Positions 9,183 through 17,964 of a stretch of 64,000 nucleotides of DNA are shown piece by piece. The DNA is from Saccharopolyspora gloriosae (GTDB taxonomy: Bacteria; Actinomycetota; Actinomycetes; Mycobacteriales; Pseudonocardiaceae), in the NCBI RefSeq assembly GCF_022828475.1, contig NZ_CP059557.1, forward strand, positions 4,883,470-4,947,469, read 5' to 3'. Below the pieces are notes generated by a model. That model was not told the DNA's origin. It saw nothing but the letters and a program-made list of their open reading frames with translations, and made no database searches. Numbering within the stretch: the first letter of the stretch is position 1; every line of letters starts with the position of its first letter. The position numbers and the translations under genes were made by a program.

Positions 9183-11005
9183 GCCGTGGTCCGCTGTTCG
9201 TCGGTGCCCCGGTCCAGGCCGCTCCTGCGGTGCGGCGTCGTGGCGGCCTGAGATCCGCGAGACCACGTCACTCGCACCGGAATCGGCCCGTTCGGCAGCC
9301 ACGGCTGCTCCCGCACGGCGTCGGCCACCTTCCACGTCCCCCGCTCGATGACGCCCTCCGCGACGTCGATGACCTTGTAGTGCTGAACGCTGCTGTGAAT
9401 CGCTTGGGACTCGACCCAGACCACGATGAATTCACCCGGCTCGAAATCGCACTGGTTCCGCACCGCCGCGAGCAGGTCCTCCCCGTGCAGGTGACCGTCG
9501 CCGAAGTTGAATCCGATCAGCGAATTGCAGGAGAACTCCCCTTCGCGCACGGTCCAATCGTCGATGTCGGGGACGTGGTTGTACAGCAGGGAGAGCAACC
9601 CGCGTCCCTGGCTGTGCATCGACCGCCAGCCGACGGTCTGCTGGAGGGTGACCTCGGCGACCTCGGGCGAGTAGCCGATCGCCTGGAGTTGGTCCACCTG
9701 GTTCGTCGTCGGCCGCTTCACACCGTTGAGCTTGGCCTCCGCGCCGGGCGCGAACGCCCAGAGCGCGGACGCCCAGTTGCCTGCGTACTGCCGCATCGAA
9801 GGCAGGAAGGACACCAGGTCCGGGCGCAGGTTGCCCAGAATCGGGAAGAACGCCAGGCCCGCGATGATCGCCGCCGCCAGCCACGGCGACGACATGTCCC
9901 ACACGGCGTACCCCTGCCAGTTCGGAAATCCGAGGAACAGCACGACGGCGGCGTAACCGAACAGGACGTTCCACTCCAGCGGCACCGCGAGCGGGAAGGT
10001 CGATGTGATGAAGATGTGGAACACCACCATCAGCACAGCACCGCCCAGGGCCACCAGGTGGTTCGTGGAGAGCAGGAGAACGAGCGGAGTGCCGATCTCG
10101 ACGCAGGTCCCGCCGACGTGAGCCATGACGCGGGCCAACCCCGATGGCCGGACATCACGCGGGAAATCGCGGTAGTGCGCCCGCTTCAACCACCGGCTGG
10201 GAATGCAGGGGCTGTTGCTCACCATCGGGGGCACGACGTTGGAGAAGTGGTGACCGAACTTCGACACTCCCGCCCCGACCCAGACGCTGATGATCAGCAG
10301 CTTGAGCGCGATCACCATGTCGCCGAAGGGAAGGGCGACGAAGAAGACCATGGCGGGCAGGTACTGCTCGCTGCGCGCCGCGATGAAAACCGTCTTGTCC
10401 CGCAGGCCGACGAGAACCAGCAAGGCGATCGCCGCGATCGTCGGAGTGGCGTTGACCAGACCGGTCGTGTTGGCGGGCAGCACGGCGGACAAGGAGTCAC
10501 TCGGCACGCCCGGCAGCACGATCGCCGCGAACAACGCGGCGAGCAGCCCGAGGTAGGCGACGACGTCGACGACCGTTCGCCGGTCCCCGGACGTGAACGG
10601 GACGCTCCGCCACGGGCGCAAGCGGATCGTTCCCGGACGAGCCCAGAACAGGATTCCTCCGGTCATCGGCTTGAACTTGCCCGCCAGCGGTCCCCACGAC
10701 CCGGCGAAACCGACTGCCTCCAGCAGCATCGTCCACAGGACGAGCTTCTGGTACACGATCGGCTCGTCCCACCAACCCGCGACGTCCCAGACCGCTCCGG
10801 CACCGGATGTCCAGGTCGCCAGCGCGACTCCGCCCAGGACGTAGAGGACCAGCAGTTTGAGGATGTACGTCGTATGGATCACCTTCGGTGACCCGAAGCC
10901 GTATTCGACCCAGTGCAGGGCCAGCGTCTTCACGCGTTCACGCAACGGCTTTTCGAGGAATTCCGCTACCTCGACAGGCGGGAAATCGGCTGCCTTGAAC
11001 CCCAT
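9179..11005 (-). CDS. DUF3556 family transmembrane protein
   Basis: A 608-residue protein matching the actinobacterial DUF3556 family; the N-terminus GFKAADFPPVEVAEFLEKPL and the HWVEYGFGSPKVIHTTYILK block are typical. Numerous hydrophobic segments span about residues 45-400, and the C-terminal 180 residues are soluble. ATG 11005 is preferred because AAGGAG lies 6 nt before it; ATG 11008 and ATG 11026 are alternatives. The family has no established activity. Coupling by ATGA to the downstream flavoprotein and a 78-bp gap to the upstream acyl-CoA ligase make a three-gene operon, so a role in handling a membrane-embedded acyl substrate is inferred. Confidence 0.8.
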   Translation of the reverse strand: MGFKAADFPPVEVAEFLEKPLRERVKTLALHWVEYGFGSPKVIHTTYILKLLVLYVLGGVALATWTSGAGAVWDVAGWWDEPIVYQKLVLWTMLLEAVGFAGSWGPLAGKFKPMTGGILFWARPGTIRLRPWRSVPFTSGDRRTVVDVVAYLGLLAALFAAIVLPGVPSDSLSAVLPANTTGLVNATPTIAAIALLVLVGLRDKTVFIAARSEQYLPAMVFFVALPFGDMVIALKLLIISVWVGAGVSKFGHHFSNVVPPMVSNSPCIPSRWLKRAHYRDFPRDVRPSGLARVMAHVGGTCVEIGTPLVLLLSTNHLVALGGAVLMVVFHIFITSTFPLAVPLEWNVLFGYAAVVLFLGFPNWQGYAVWDMSSPWLAAAIIAGLAFFPILGNLRPDLVSFLPSMRQYAGNWASALWAFAPGAEAKLNGVKRPTTNQVDQLQAIGYSPEVAEVTLQQTVGWRSMHSQGRGLLSLLYNHVPDIDDWTVREGEFSCNSLIGFNFGDGHLHGEDLLAAVRNQCDFEPGEFIVVWVESQAIHSSVQHYKVIDVAEGVIERGTWKVADAVREQPWLPNGPIPVRVTWSRGSQAATTPHRRSGLDRGTDEQRTTA

Positions 11006-11083
11006 CATCAACTCCTTCGGTGTCATGGGGGAACCGCACGCCCATGCACATTTCGCATGGGCGGCAATCGTTCGAATCCGGCG

Positions 11084-12550
11084 CTAAACCAGTTCGGCCG
11101 CGAATCGCTTCCGGAGGACGGTCTTGTCGATCTTGCCCACCGGATTTTTCGGCAGCGAATCCGCGATCACTATCGCGACGGGAATCTTGAACTTGGATAT
11201 CTTCCCGTGCAGGTGGGCGCGGATCTCATCTTCATTGAGGATTGCGCCATCGGACGGGGAAACGACCAGCACCGGTTCCTCACCGAGAAGCGGGTGCGGG
11301 CGCCCGACGACAGCTGCTTCGAACACCTCGGGCAACTGGTGCACGACGTTCTCGATCTCTTTGGGATAGATGTTCTCACCGCCGCGAATCAGCATGTCCT
11401 TCGCGCGGTCGACCAGGGTGAGGTAGCCGTTCTCGTCCAGGTACCCGATATCGCCGGTGCGAAGCCACCCATCGGTGATCGTCGCGGCGGTCTCCTCCGG
11501 CCGGTTGAGGTAACCGCGCATTACGTTGCGTCCTTGAACTTGGACCTCGCCCAATGCCCCCGGGCCGACTTCGGACCCGTCAGAGCCGACGACCCGGATC
11601 GACTGCCCCGGCAGCGGCGGCCCGACGGTTCCAGGTTTGCGCTCGCCGCGAAGCGGATTGACCGTACTGGCGCAGGTGCCCTCCGACAGGCCGTAACCTT
11701 CGACGATCGGCACGCCGAAGCGATCTTCGAACCTGCCGAGGAGTTCCGAGCTCGCCGGCGCGGCACCGCACACCGCGAACCGCAGCGAGGAGGTGTCGGG
11801 CGCGGATTCGCCGGGGAGAGCGGCCAGCTTGGCGAAGATCGTCGGCACGCCCGAGAAGTACGTGGGCCGGCTTCGCTCGACCCGTTCGAAGAACGACGCC
11901 GCATCGAACCGCCCGGCGATGGTGACGCGGCCTCCCGACAGCAGCGGCGACAAGATGCTCACCACGATGCCGTTCACGTGGAACAACGGCAGTATCAGCA
12001 GGCTGTGCGCCGCACCGTCGAATTCGAAGACCTCGATCATCATCGCGCACATCGCGGCGAGGTTCCCGTAGTCGAGCATGACGCCCTTGGGGCGGCCCGT
12101 GGTGCCGCTCGTGTAGATCAGCAAGGCGAGATCGAGGGAACTCGGTTCTCCTCCCGGGACTTCGATGTCCCCGGAGTGCGCCCCCAAGTCGGTGATCGCA
12201 TCAACCGAGGCGGGCAGCGCAGCGACGCACTCCGGCGCGGTGACGACCAGCTTCGCGGCGGAGTCGGCGAGCTGATGTGCGACCTCGCCCGCTGCCAGCG
12301 AGGGGTTGACCGGTGTCACCGTCGCGCCGACCCGCCACGCGGCGAACAAGCCCACTACGAACGAGACGCTGTTGGGCAGCATGATCGCCACGACGTCGCC
12401 CGGTGCGATCCCGCGAGACCGCAGGACACCCGCTGCCACCACAACTGCGGACCTGAATTCGGCGTTCGTCATTTCCACCGATTCATCGGCGATCGCCGGC
12501 CCATCGGGATCTTGTGCGGCACGCATGGCGGGCAAATCCGAGAGATTCAT
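11084..12550 (-). CDS. Acyl-CoA ligase (AMP-binding, FadD-like)
   Basis: A 488-residue ANL-superfamily enzyme. The phosphate loop YTSGTTGRPKG is at about 146-156, followed by A5 (YGLSEGTCAS), A7 (GWLRTGDIGYLDENG), the hinge DRAKDMLIRGGENIYPKE and the A10 lysine in KNPVGKIDK (about K473). All catalytic motifs are intact, so it should adenylate a carboxylic acid and form its CoA thioester. Start MNLSDLPAMR at 12550 gives the normal length. It is first in an operon with the DUF3556 and FAD oxidoreductase genes and is divergent from a PucR-type regulator. The acid substrate is unknown. Confidence 0.9.
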   Translation of the reverse strand: MNLSDLPAMRAAQDPDGPAIADESVEMTNAEFRSAVVVAAGVLRSRGIAPGDVVAIMLPNSVSFVVGLFAAWRVGATVTPVNPSLAAGEVAHQLADSAAKLVVTAPECVAALPASVDAITDLGAHSGDIEVPGGEPSSLDLALLIYTSGTTGRPKGVMLDYGNLAAMCAMMIEVFEFDGAAHSLLILPLFHVNGIVVSILSPLLSGGRVTIAGRFDAASFFERVERSRPTYFSGVPTIFAKLAALPGESAPDTSSLRFAVCGAAPASSELLGRFEDRFGVPIVEGYGLSEGTCASTVNPLRGERKPGTVGPPLPGQSIRVVGSDGSEVGPGALGEVQVQGRNVMRGYLNRPEETAATITDGWLRTGDIGYLDENGYLTLVDRAKDMLIRGGENIYPKEIENVVHQLPEVFEAAVVGRPHPLLGEEPVLVVSPSDGAILNEDEIRAHLHGKISKFKIPVAIVIADSLPKNPVGKIDKTVLRKRFAAELV

Positions 12551-12650
12551 GAAACCGTCCTGATCACCTCGTCGTAACCGTGGCGAATCGACGATACGAA
12601 TCCGGATGTGACCTGCACCATGTCCTGTCGCGATGAAGATTCCCGACGGC

Positions 12651-12669
12651 TTTGTCCTCCGGAGACAAA
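12651..12669. promoter_or_regulatory. Interrupted palindrome TTTGTC-N7-GACAAA
   Basis: TTTGTC and GACAAA arms flank a 7-bp CTCCGGA spacer in the 247-bp divergent region between the acyl-CoA ligase operon and the PucR-type gene. It lies about 100 bp upstream of the ligase start. It is a plausible operator, but the binding protein is not known. Confidence 0.4.
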
Positions 12670-12727
12670 ACCGCGTCGGGCAAACCCCGCCCCCGAAATC
12701 CGGAGGAACGCAGATTGAGGCGTCCCA

Positions 12728-12769
12728 CCAGGTCAATCGGGTAATTGCCGCGCGACGTAGTTGACCTGG
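12728..12769. promoter_or_regulatory. 9-bp inverted repeat upstream of PucR-type gene
   Basis: CCAGGTCAA (12728-12736) and TTGACCTGG (12761-12769) form a perfect 9-bp inverted repeat with a 24-bp spacer, ending 28 bp before the regulator ATG at 12798. A paired half-site arrangement fits a dimeric regulator such as the adjacent PucR-type protein. The proximal arm may also overlap the promoter. Confidence 0.45.
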
Positions 12770-12797
12770 CACAGCAACTGCAGGCTATCGTTGTCGG

Positions 12798-14075
12798 ATG
12801 ACGACAGGTAACGAGCGCACCGACCGCGATGTCGTAGACCGGTGGGCAGCCGTCGTCGCGGCGGATCTCAACAGCCGCCTGACCGGGGAAACGCTGACGA
12901 TCAAAAAAGTGCTGGAATCGAAGATCACCGAACTTCGCGGCGACGCCCCACTCTTAGAACTCCTCGGTGCGAGCATCGAAGGGAACGTCGACACCATTCT
13001 GCACACCCTCCAGCACGACATCGCAGCCGAACACCTCGAAGCACCCGCCGCAGCGATGGAGTACGCGCGGCGCCTCGCGCAGCGGGGTGTTCCCGTCAAC
13101 GCGCTCATCCGGGCGTATCGGCTCGGACAACGAACCTTGCTCGACAGCGCGCTGAAACAACTGGAACGCACCGACCTCGACGCGACGCTCCACCTCGCGG
13201 TGGCGCACCGCATCATCACCGTGGTCTCCGACTACATCGACTGGATCTCACAGCAAGTCGTCGACGTGTACGAGCGCGAACGCGAGCGCTGGCTGGCCAC
13301 CCGGAGCAGTCTGCGCACCGTGCGCGTGCGCGAACTCCTCAGCGAAACGGACGCACCGACCGCCGCCGGCGACGCCGACCTCGGCTATTCGCTGAACCAG
13401 CACCACCTCGCATTGATCCTCTGGCTCCCCGATACCGGCCGCGAACGGATCAACGACCTCGAACAGGCCTCGCAAGCCATCGCCGACTGCGCCGAGGTCG
13501 TCCGCGCGCCGCTGTTCGTCGCCTCCGACCGGGTTTCAGGCTGGGCCTGGCTCCCGCTGGGCGAACGAGCTGCCGTAGATCACGCCCGGATCCGCCGATG
13601 CGTCACCCGACGCACCGATTCGCTGTCCATCGCAGCGGGCACCGTGGCCCACGGCCGTTCCGGATTCCGCACGAGTCACCGGCGTGCCCAGCTCGCCCGC
13701 GACATCGCGCTGCTGGCGAGCAGCGACCGCCGCGTCACCTTCTACGACGAGCCCGGACTGCCGACGATCGCGCTGCTCAGCAAGAGCACCAAGGACACCA
13801 AGGACTGGGTCGAAGAGGTCCTCGGACCGCTCGCGGCGAATACCGACAACGCGGAGCGGCTTCGGGGCACGTTACGAGAGTTCCTGTCGAAAGGATCGAG
13901 TTACAAGGCCGCGGCCGAAGTGCTCAACCTCCACTACAACACCGTGAAGTACCGCGTGAAGAAAGCTGAAGAAGAGCGCGGGGCTCCCATCCGAGCAGAC
14001 CGTCTGGACATCGAACTGGCCCTCCACGCTTGCCGATGGCTGGGCGCATCCGTGCTCAGAGGCGAGCACTCCTGA
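12798..14075 (+). CDS. PucR-type transcriptional regulator
   Basis: A 425-residue protein of the PucR/CdaR class. The N-terminal half (residues about 1-170) is an all-helical sensor region; the centre resembles a GGDEF-like CdaR fold. The C-terminus carries the PucR helix-turn-helix (FLSKGSSYKAAAEVLNLHYN, then TVKYRVKKAEEERG, about residues 355-395). It is divergent from the acyl-CoA ligase/DUF3556/flavoprotein operon and is the most likely controller of it through the inverted repeats in the shared intergenic region. The ligand is unknown. Confidence 0.85.
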   Translation: MTTGNERTDRDVVDRWAAVVAADLNSRLTGETLTIKKVLESKITELRGDAPLLELLGASIEGNVDTILHTLQHDIAAEHLEAPAAAMEYARRLAQRGVPVNALIRAYRLGQRTLLDSALKQLERTDLDATLHLAVAHRIITVVSDYIDWISQQVVDVYERERERWLATRSSLRTVRVRELLSETDAPTAAGDADLGYSLNQHHLALILWLPDTGRERINDLEQASQAIADCAEVVRAPLFVASDRVSGWAWLPLGERAAVDHARIRRCVTRRTDSLSIAAGTVAHGRSGFRTSHRRAQLARDIALLASSDRRVTFYDEPGLPTIALLSKSTKDTKDWVEEVLGPLAANTDNAERLRGTLREFLSKGSSYKAAAEVLNLHYNTVKYRVKKAEEERGAPIRADRLDIELALHACRWLGASVLRGEHS

Positions 14076-14271
14076 TCAACCGCCGCTCGCGCCGCAATCG
14101 TGCGGTCGGTGTCAGCACCGGCGCTGGGGGCCGCCCCGACAAGAGTCGAGCATCGAATCGAACGACATCCCGGAGACCCCGGGATCCGCCGTCGCCGCAC
14201 CGGTGCGCAGGTGTGATCGCGCCGTGGCGGAGTGGCGGTGCGAGCACGCGCGGACCCCATACGATTGGCGG

Positions 14272-15840
14272 GTGACCGACGTGCCTCCAGCAGGGCCTCC
14301 CGGCGGCGGAGAGCATCGCCGACCTCGCCCCGGCAGACCGCAACCGCCGCGCCGCCCCGGATCGGACTCCGGCGGCCCCCCGCCGGGCTCCGCACCCGGA
14401 TCCGGCGCCCGCTCCGGGCCTGCGCACGGTTCTCAGCCCGGCCCGGCCGAACGCCCCGACGCGACCGGACCACGCTCCCGGCGACGCCGTCCGGCAGGCC
14501 CGGAGACCGGCCCCCAGAGCGGCGAGCAGCGGCCTACCGGCGGGGAACCCGCCGCCTCCCCCGGCCCGAGCGGCAGCGCCACCGCCATCGGGCACGGGCA
14601 CGACGGTCCGCCCGCCTCCCGCACCGTCAAGCGCCTGCTCGCGATCGCCCTGGTGCCGTTCGCACTGGCCGCCATCGTCGGCACCGTCCTGCTCTACCCC
14701 TTCGGCCACCAGCAGCGCACGGGCGCCGACCTGGGACTCGGCCAGTACCCGGTCAACGGTGAGGTCATCGCCGCCGAAGAGGGCGGCTGCGGCGACTCCG
14801 GCGGCTGCGTCACCCTCCAGGTGCGGATGGCCGACGGCCCGAACCCCGGCCGCACCATCGCCCAGGTGATGCCCACCGAACCCGGCACTCCGCGCTTCGC
14901 CGTCGGCGACCAGGTGGTGCTGTCCTACGCGGGCGCCAACCCGCAGGAGGAGTCGTCCTACCAGGTCGTGGACTTCCAGCGGGGCAATCCGCTGATCGTG
15001 CTCGGCCTGGTGTTCGCCGCCGCCGTGCTGCTGCTGGGGCGGTGGCAGGGGCTCGCCGCGCTGGGGGCGCTGGTGCTGAGCTTCGTGGTGCTGATCGGAT
15101 TCGTGCTGCCCGCGATCCTGGCCGGGGAGAATCCGCTGCTGGTCTCGGTGGTCGGGTCCGGGCTGATCATGTTCGTGGTGCTGTACCTGACGCACGGCTT
15201 CTCCGCGCGCACGTCCACGGCCGTGCTCGGGACGTTGCTGAGCCTGGCGCTGATCGGCGGGCTCAGCGCGCTGTTCTCCGCCACGACCCAGCTCACCGGA
15301 CTGGACGACGACACTTCCAGCCTCATCGCCGCGCTGGGCACCCCGATCGACGCGCGCGGGCTGCTGCTGGCCGGGATCGTGATCGGCGCGCTCGGCGTGC
15401 TCGACGACGTGACCGTCACCCAGACCAGTGCGGTGTGGGAGTTGCAGCGGGCCAACCCGACGCTCGGCTGGCGCAAGCTCTACAGCGCCGGACTGCGGAT
15501 CGGCCGGGACCACGTGGCCTCGGCGGTGAACACGCTCGTGCTCGCCTACGCGGGCGCTTCGCTGCCGCTGCTGCTGGCCTACTCGCTGTCCGGCCGCAGC
15601 TTCGGCGAGATCATCAGCACCCAGGCGGTCTCGCAGGAGGTCGTGCGGACCTTGGTCGGCAGCATCGGCCTCGTCGCCGCGGTACCGATCACCACGCTGA
15701 TCGCGGCCCTGGTCGCCGCCCGCGAAACCGGCGGCGCCGCCCGCAGCACCGCCGCGGAACGAGCGGGTGCCGCCGCCGCGGAGAGCGCCACGATCCGCGT
15801 TCCCCGGCGTCCTCGCCCCCCGCAGGCACCGACCAGCTGA
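14272..15840 (+). CDS. YibE/F family membrane protein
   Basis: A 522-residue protein starting at GTG 14272 (MTDVPPAGPPGGG). Residues 1-115 are a low-complexity Pro/Gly/Arg-rich cytoplasmic tail, followed by a first membrane span (RLLAIALVPFALAAIVGTVL). An extracytoplasmic domain of about 100 residues and then a block of seven or more spans follow, containing the family signature GVLDDVTVTQTSAVWEL. YibE/F proteins are membrane proteins of unknown transport or assembly role. It stands alone, 196 bp downstream of the PucR-type gene. Confidence 0.85.
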   Translation: MTDVPPAGPPGGGEHRRPRPGRPQPPRRPGSDSGGPPPGSAPGSGARSGPAHGSQPGPAERPDATGPRSRRRRPAGPETGPQSGEQRPTGGEPAASPGPSGSATAIGHGHDGPPASRTVKRLLAIALVPFALAAIVGTVLLYPFGHQQRTGADLGLGQYPVNGEVIAAEEGGCGDSGGCVTLQVRMADGPNPGRTIAQVMPTEPGTPRFAVGDQVVLSYAGANPQEESSYQVVDFQRGNPLIVLGLVFAAAVLLLGRWQGLAALGALVLSFVVLIGFVLPAILAGENPLLVSVVGSGLIMFVVLYLTHGFSARTSTAVLGTLLSLALIGGLSALFSATTQLTGLDDDTSSLIAALGTPIDARGLLLAGIVIGALGVLDDVTVTQTSAVWELQRANPTLGWRKLYSAGLRIGRDHVASAVNTLVLAYAGASLPLLLAYSLSGRSFGEIISTQAVSQEVVRTLVGSIGLVAAVPITTLIAALVAARETGGAARSTAAERAGAAAAESATIRVPRRPRPPQAPTS

Positions 15841-15893
15841 CGACGTTCGAACGTCGCCGAGTTCCCGGACACCGACGCGGCGCAAGCCTCGGA

Positions 15894-16394
15894 TCAGGTC
15901 GTTTCGATGCGAGCCAGCCAGGTGGTGAGCAGCGTTTCGAGCTGGTCGGCCTCGGCGGGTGTCATGGCTTCGAGGAGCCGGTGCTCGTTGCGCATGTGGT
16001 CGGTGAACGCCTGGTCGAACAGCTCCCTGCCCGCCGGGGTGAGGGCGACAACCCGGCCGCGACCGTCATCGGTGGCGGGCCTGCGGGTGACGAGCCCGGC
16101 GTCTTCCAGCCGGCTGATCCGTTTGGTCATCGCCCCGGTGGTCACCATCGTGAACCGGGCGAGCTCACCCGGTGCCCGTTCGAACGGTTCTCCGGCGCGG
16201 CGCAGAGCCGCGATCACGTCGAACTCGCCTTCGCTGAGGCCGTGTCGCCGGTAGACCACGCAGAGTTCCTCGGTGAGGTGCGCCGCGAGGCGGTGCAGTC
16301 TGCCGATCACCCGCTGCGGGGACACGTCGAGGTCCGGGCGTTCACGTGCCCACTCGGCCTGGATGCGGGCGACGTGGTCGGGCGGGGCGTTCAT
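15894..16394 (-). CDS. MarR-family transcriptional regulator
   Basis: A 166-residue protein with the winged HTH typical of MarR: LSEGEFDVIAALRRAG, then TTGAMTKRISRLEDAGLVTR and the wing RRPATDDGRGRVVALTPAG. It dimerises through N- and C-terminal helices in known family members. It is divergent from the EamA-family exporter gene, with only 39 bp between the starts. Two 18-bp perfect palindromes fill that gap, so it very probably represses itself and the exporter. The inducing ligand is likely an exported toxic compound, which is inferred. Confidence 0.93.
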   Translation of the reverse strand: MNAPPDHVARIQAEWARERPDLDVSPQRVIGRLHRLAAHLTEELCVVYRRHGLSEGEFDVIAALRRAGEPFERAPGELARFTMVTTGAMTKRISRLEDAGLVTRRPATDDGRGRVVALTPAGRELFDQAFTDHMRNEHRLLEAMTPAEADQLETLLTTWLARIETT

Positions 16395-16404
16395 GCTCCC
16401 ATAG

Positions 16405-16422
16405 TAGCTTCCCGGGAAGCTA
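16405..16422. promoter_or_regulatory. MarR operator candidate 1
   Basis: TAGCTTCCCGGGAAGCTA is a perfect 18-bp palindrome 11 bp upstream of the marR-type start codon. It shares its arms (TAGCTTCC/GGAAGCTA) with the second site; the two centres are exactly 21 bp apart, two helical turns. Confidence 0.75.
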
Positions 16423-16425
16423 TAT

Positions 16426-16443
16426 TAGCTTCCATGGAAGCTA
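16426..16443. promoter_or_regulatory. MarR operator candidate 2, over the exporter start
   Basis: TAGCTTCCATGGAAGCTA is a perfect 18-bp palindrome whose centre (CCATGG) contains the ATG start codon of the EamA gene at 16434. Binding here would block transcription start or early elongation. No Shine-Dalgarno precedes that ATG, so the exporter mRNA may be leaderless. Confidence 0.75.
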
Positions 16444-17330
16444 CATGGCGTTGGGTCGCGTTGACCGCGATCGCTCCGGTGGCGTGGGGATGCACGTACT
16501 TCGTCACGCGCACGTTCTTGCCCGCCGACCAGCCGCTGTACGGGGCCGTGATCCGCGCGCTGCCCGCAGGCTTGCTGCTCCTGCTCGCCTGCCGTGCGCT
16601 GCCGCGCGGTTCGTGGTGGTGGAAGTCGATCCTGCTGGGACTGCTGAACATGAGCGCGTTCTTCACGCTCGTGTACCTGGCCGCTCAGCTGCTGCCCACG
16701 AGCGTGGCATCGGTGATCATGGCGATGAGCCCGGTCGTGATGATGGGACTCGGCTGGGCCGTGCTCTCCGAACGGCCCGCGGCGCCGGCTTTGATCGGCG
16801 CGGGCCTGGGCATCGCAGGGGTTTGCGCGATGCTGCTGACCGGTGGGGAATCAGTCGATCTTCGCGGCGTGCTGGCCTCGGTGGCGGCCATGTCGATCTC
16901 GTCGGTGGGCTACGTGCTGGCCAAGAAGTGGAGCGGCCAGGCCCCCGTGCTGGCGTCGACTTCCTGGCAGCTCATCGCAGGCGGGCTGCTGCTCCTGCCC
17001 TTCGCGGTGCTCGTGGAAGGACCACCACCGCCCCTGAACGGCGCGGCGGTGGCGGGCTTCGCCTTCGTGAGCATCGTCGGCACCGCGATCGCCTTCGCCG
17101 CGTGGTTCACCGGGTTGCGGAACCTGAAAGCAGGCGAAGTGGGACTCATCGGGTTGCTCAACCCGCTGACCGGCGTGCTCCTGGGCACCGCCGTGGCGGC
17201 CGAGGCGCTGACCGTTCAGCAGGTCGGCGGGATCGTGCTCGTCCTGGCGGGAATCGCGCTCGGTCAGTCGACGGGCCGCCGACGCGCCAGGAACACCGCA
17301 CCGCCGGTGGAACTCACTCGAGAGTCGTGA
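16434..17330 (+). CDS. EamA-family (DMT) exporter
   Basis: A 298-residue membrane protein with ten predicted hydrophobic segments arranged as two five-span EamA repeats, typical of drug/metabolite transporters. It starts MEATWRWVALTAIAPVAWGC and has the usual APVAWGCTYFVTRT first-helix motif. The second repeat contains the FAAWFTGLRNLKAGEVGLIG block. It is divergent from and probably repressed by the MarR protein. Its last 17 bp overlap the 3' end of the convergent gene at 17314. The substrate is unknown; export of a small metabolite or drug is inferred. Confidence 0.9.
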   Translation: MEATWRWVALTAIAPVAWGCTYFVTRTFLPADQPLYGAVIRALPAGLLLLLACRALPRGSWWWKSILLGLLNMSAFFTLVYLAAQLLPTSVASVIMAMSPVVMMGLGWAVLSERPAAPALIGAGLGIAGVCAMLLTGGESVDLRGVLASVAAMSISSVGYVLAKKWSGQAPVLASTSWQLIAGGLLLLPFAVLVEGPPPPLNGAAVAGFAFVSIVGTAIAFAAWFTGLRNLKAGEVGLIGLLNPLTGVLLGTAVAAEALTVQQVGGIVLVLAGIALGQSTGRRRARNTAPPVELTRES

Positions 17331-17964
17331 CGAACGTGGCCACCGCCTGCGGATGCAGCTTCTGCGCCATCCGCCCCTGCGGGGCCACGGACGCCAGCCG
17401 GTAGAGCGGGCGTGCCGCGGCGCCGTCGCCGCGCGCCTCGGCGCGCAGCTGGGCCACCACGAGTTCGGAGAGCACCAGCGCGTGCGTGCTGCCGACCGAG
17501 GCGAGCGCGTCCGCGATGCGCCGCAACGCGAGGACCCCGAGCTCACGGCCACCGGTGCCCGCGTACATCGCCAGCGAGATGGTCACCGCCTTGCCCTTCG
17601 GCGGCCCCGCGACCAGCAGGCCCACCGTCCGCATCCCGCGCACGTCGGTGATGACCACGTCGAGCCGGTCCGCGGTGCGCACGTCGACCACGCGGGTGCC
17701 CATCGCCCGGACCGAGACCTCGCTGCCGGTCAGCCACGTGGTCTTGCGGGACTCGCTGAGCGCCAGCAGCAGCAACGGGATCGCCACGACCGCGGCCCCC
17801 ACCACGAACCCGGCGGGACCCGCGACGAGACCGACGATGCCGCCGAACGCGGCCGCCACGATCAGCCCGGCGAGCAGCACGTTGCGAGCGCGCCTGCGCA
17901 CCGTGGCGCGGTCCAGCAGATCCAACTCGACGGTCTCGGCGGGCTTTTCCGCCGGTTCGTTCAT
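17314..17964 (-). CDS. Actinobacterial two-span membrane protein
   Basis: A 216-residue protein. Residues 1-27 are cytoplasmic and basic ([11 protein letters not shown]); two adjacent membrane spans follow at about 28-47 and 50-68 ([20 protein letters not shown] and [20 protein letters not shown]); the rest is soluble. The soluble part resembles a PH-like or uncharacterised actinobacterial domain, with no catalytic motif. Its ATG overlaps the hisS stop as ATGA, so it is translationally coupled to histidyl-tRNA synthetase. Function is unknown. Confidence 0.8.
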   Translation of the reverse strand: MNEPAEKPAETVELDLLDRATVRRRARNVLLAGLIVAAAFGGIVGLVAGPAGFVVGAAVVAIPLLLLALSESRKTTWLTGSEVSVRAMGTRVVDVRTADRLDVVITDVRGMRTVGLLVAGPPKGKAVTISLAMYAGTGGRELGVLALRRIADALASVGSTHALVLSELVVAQLRAEARGDGAAARPLYRLASVAPQGRMAQKLHPQAVATFVTTLE

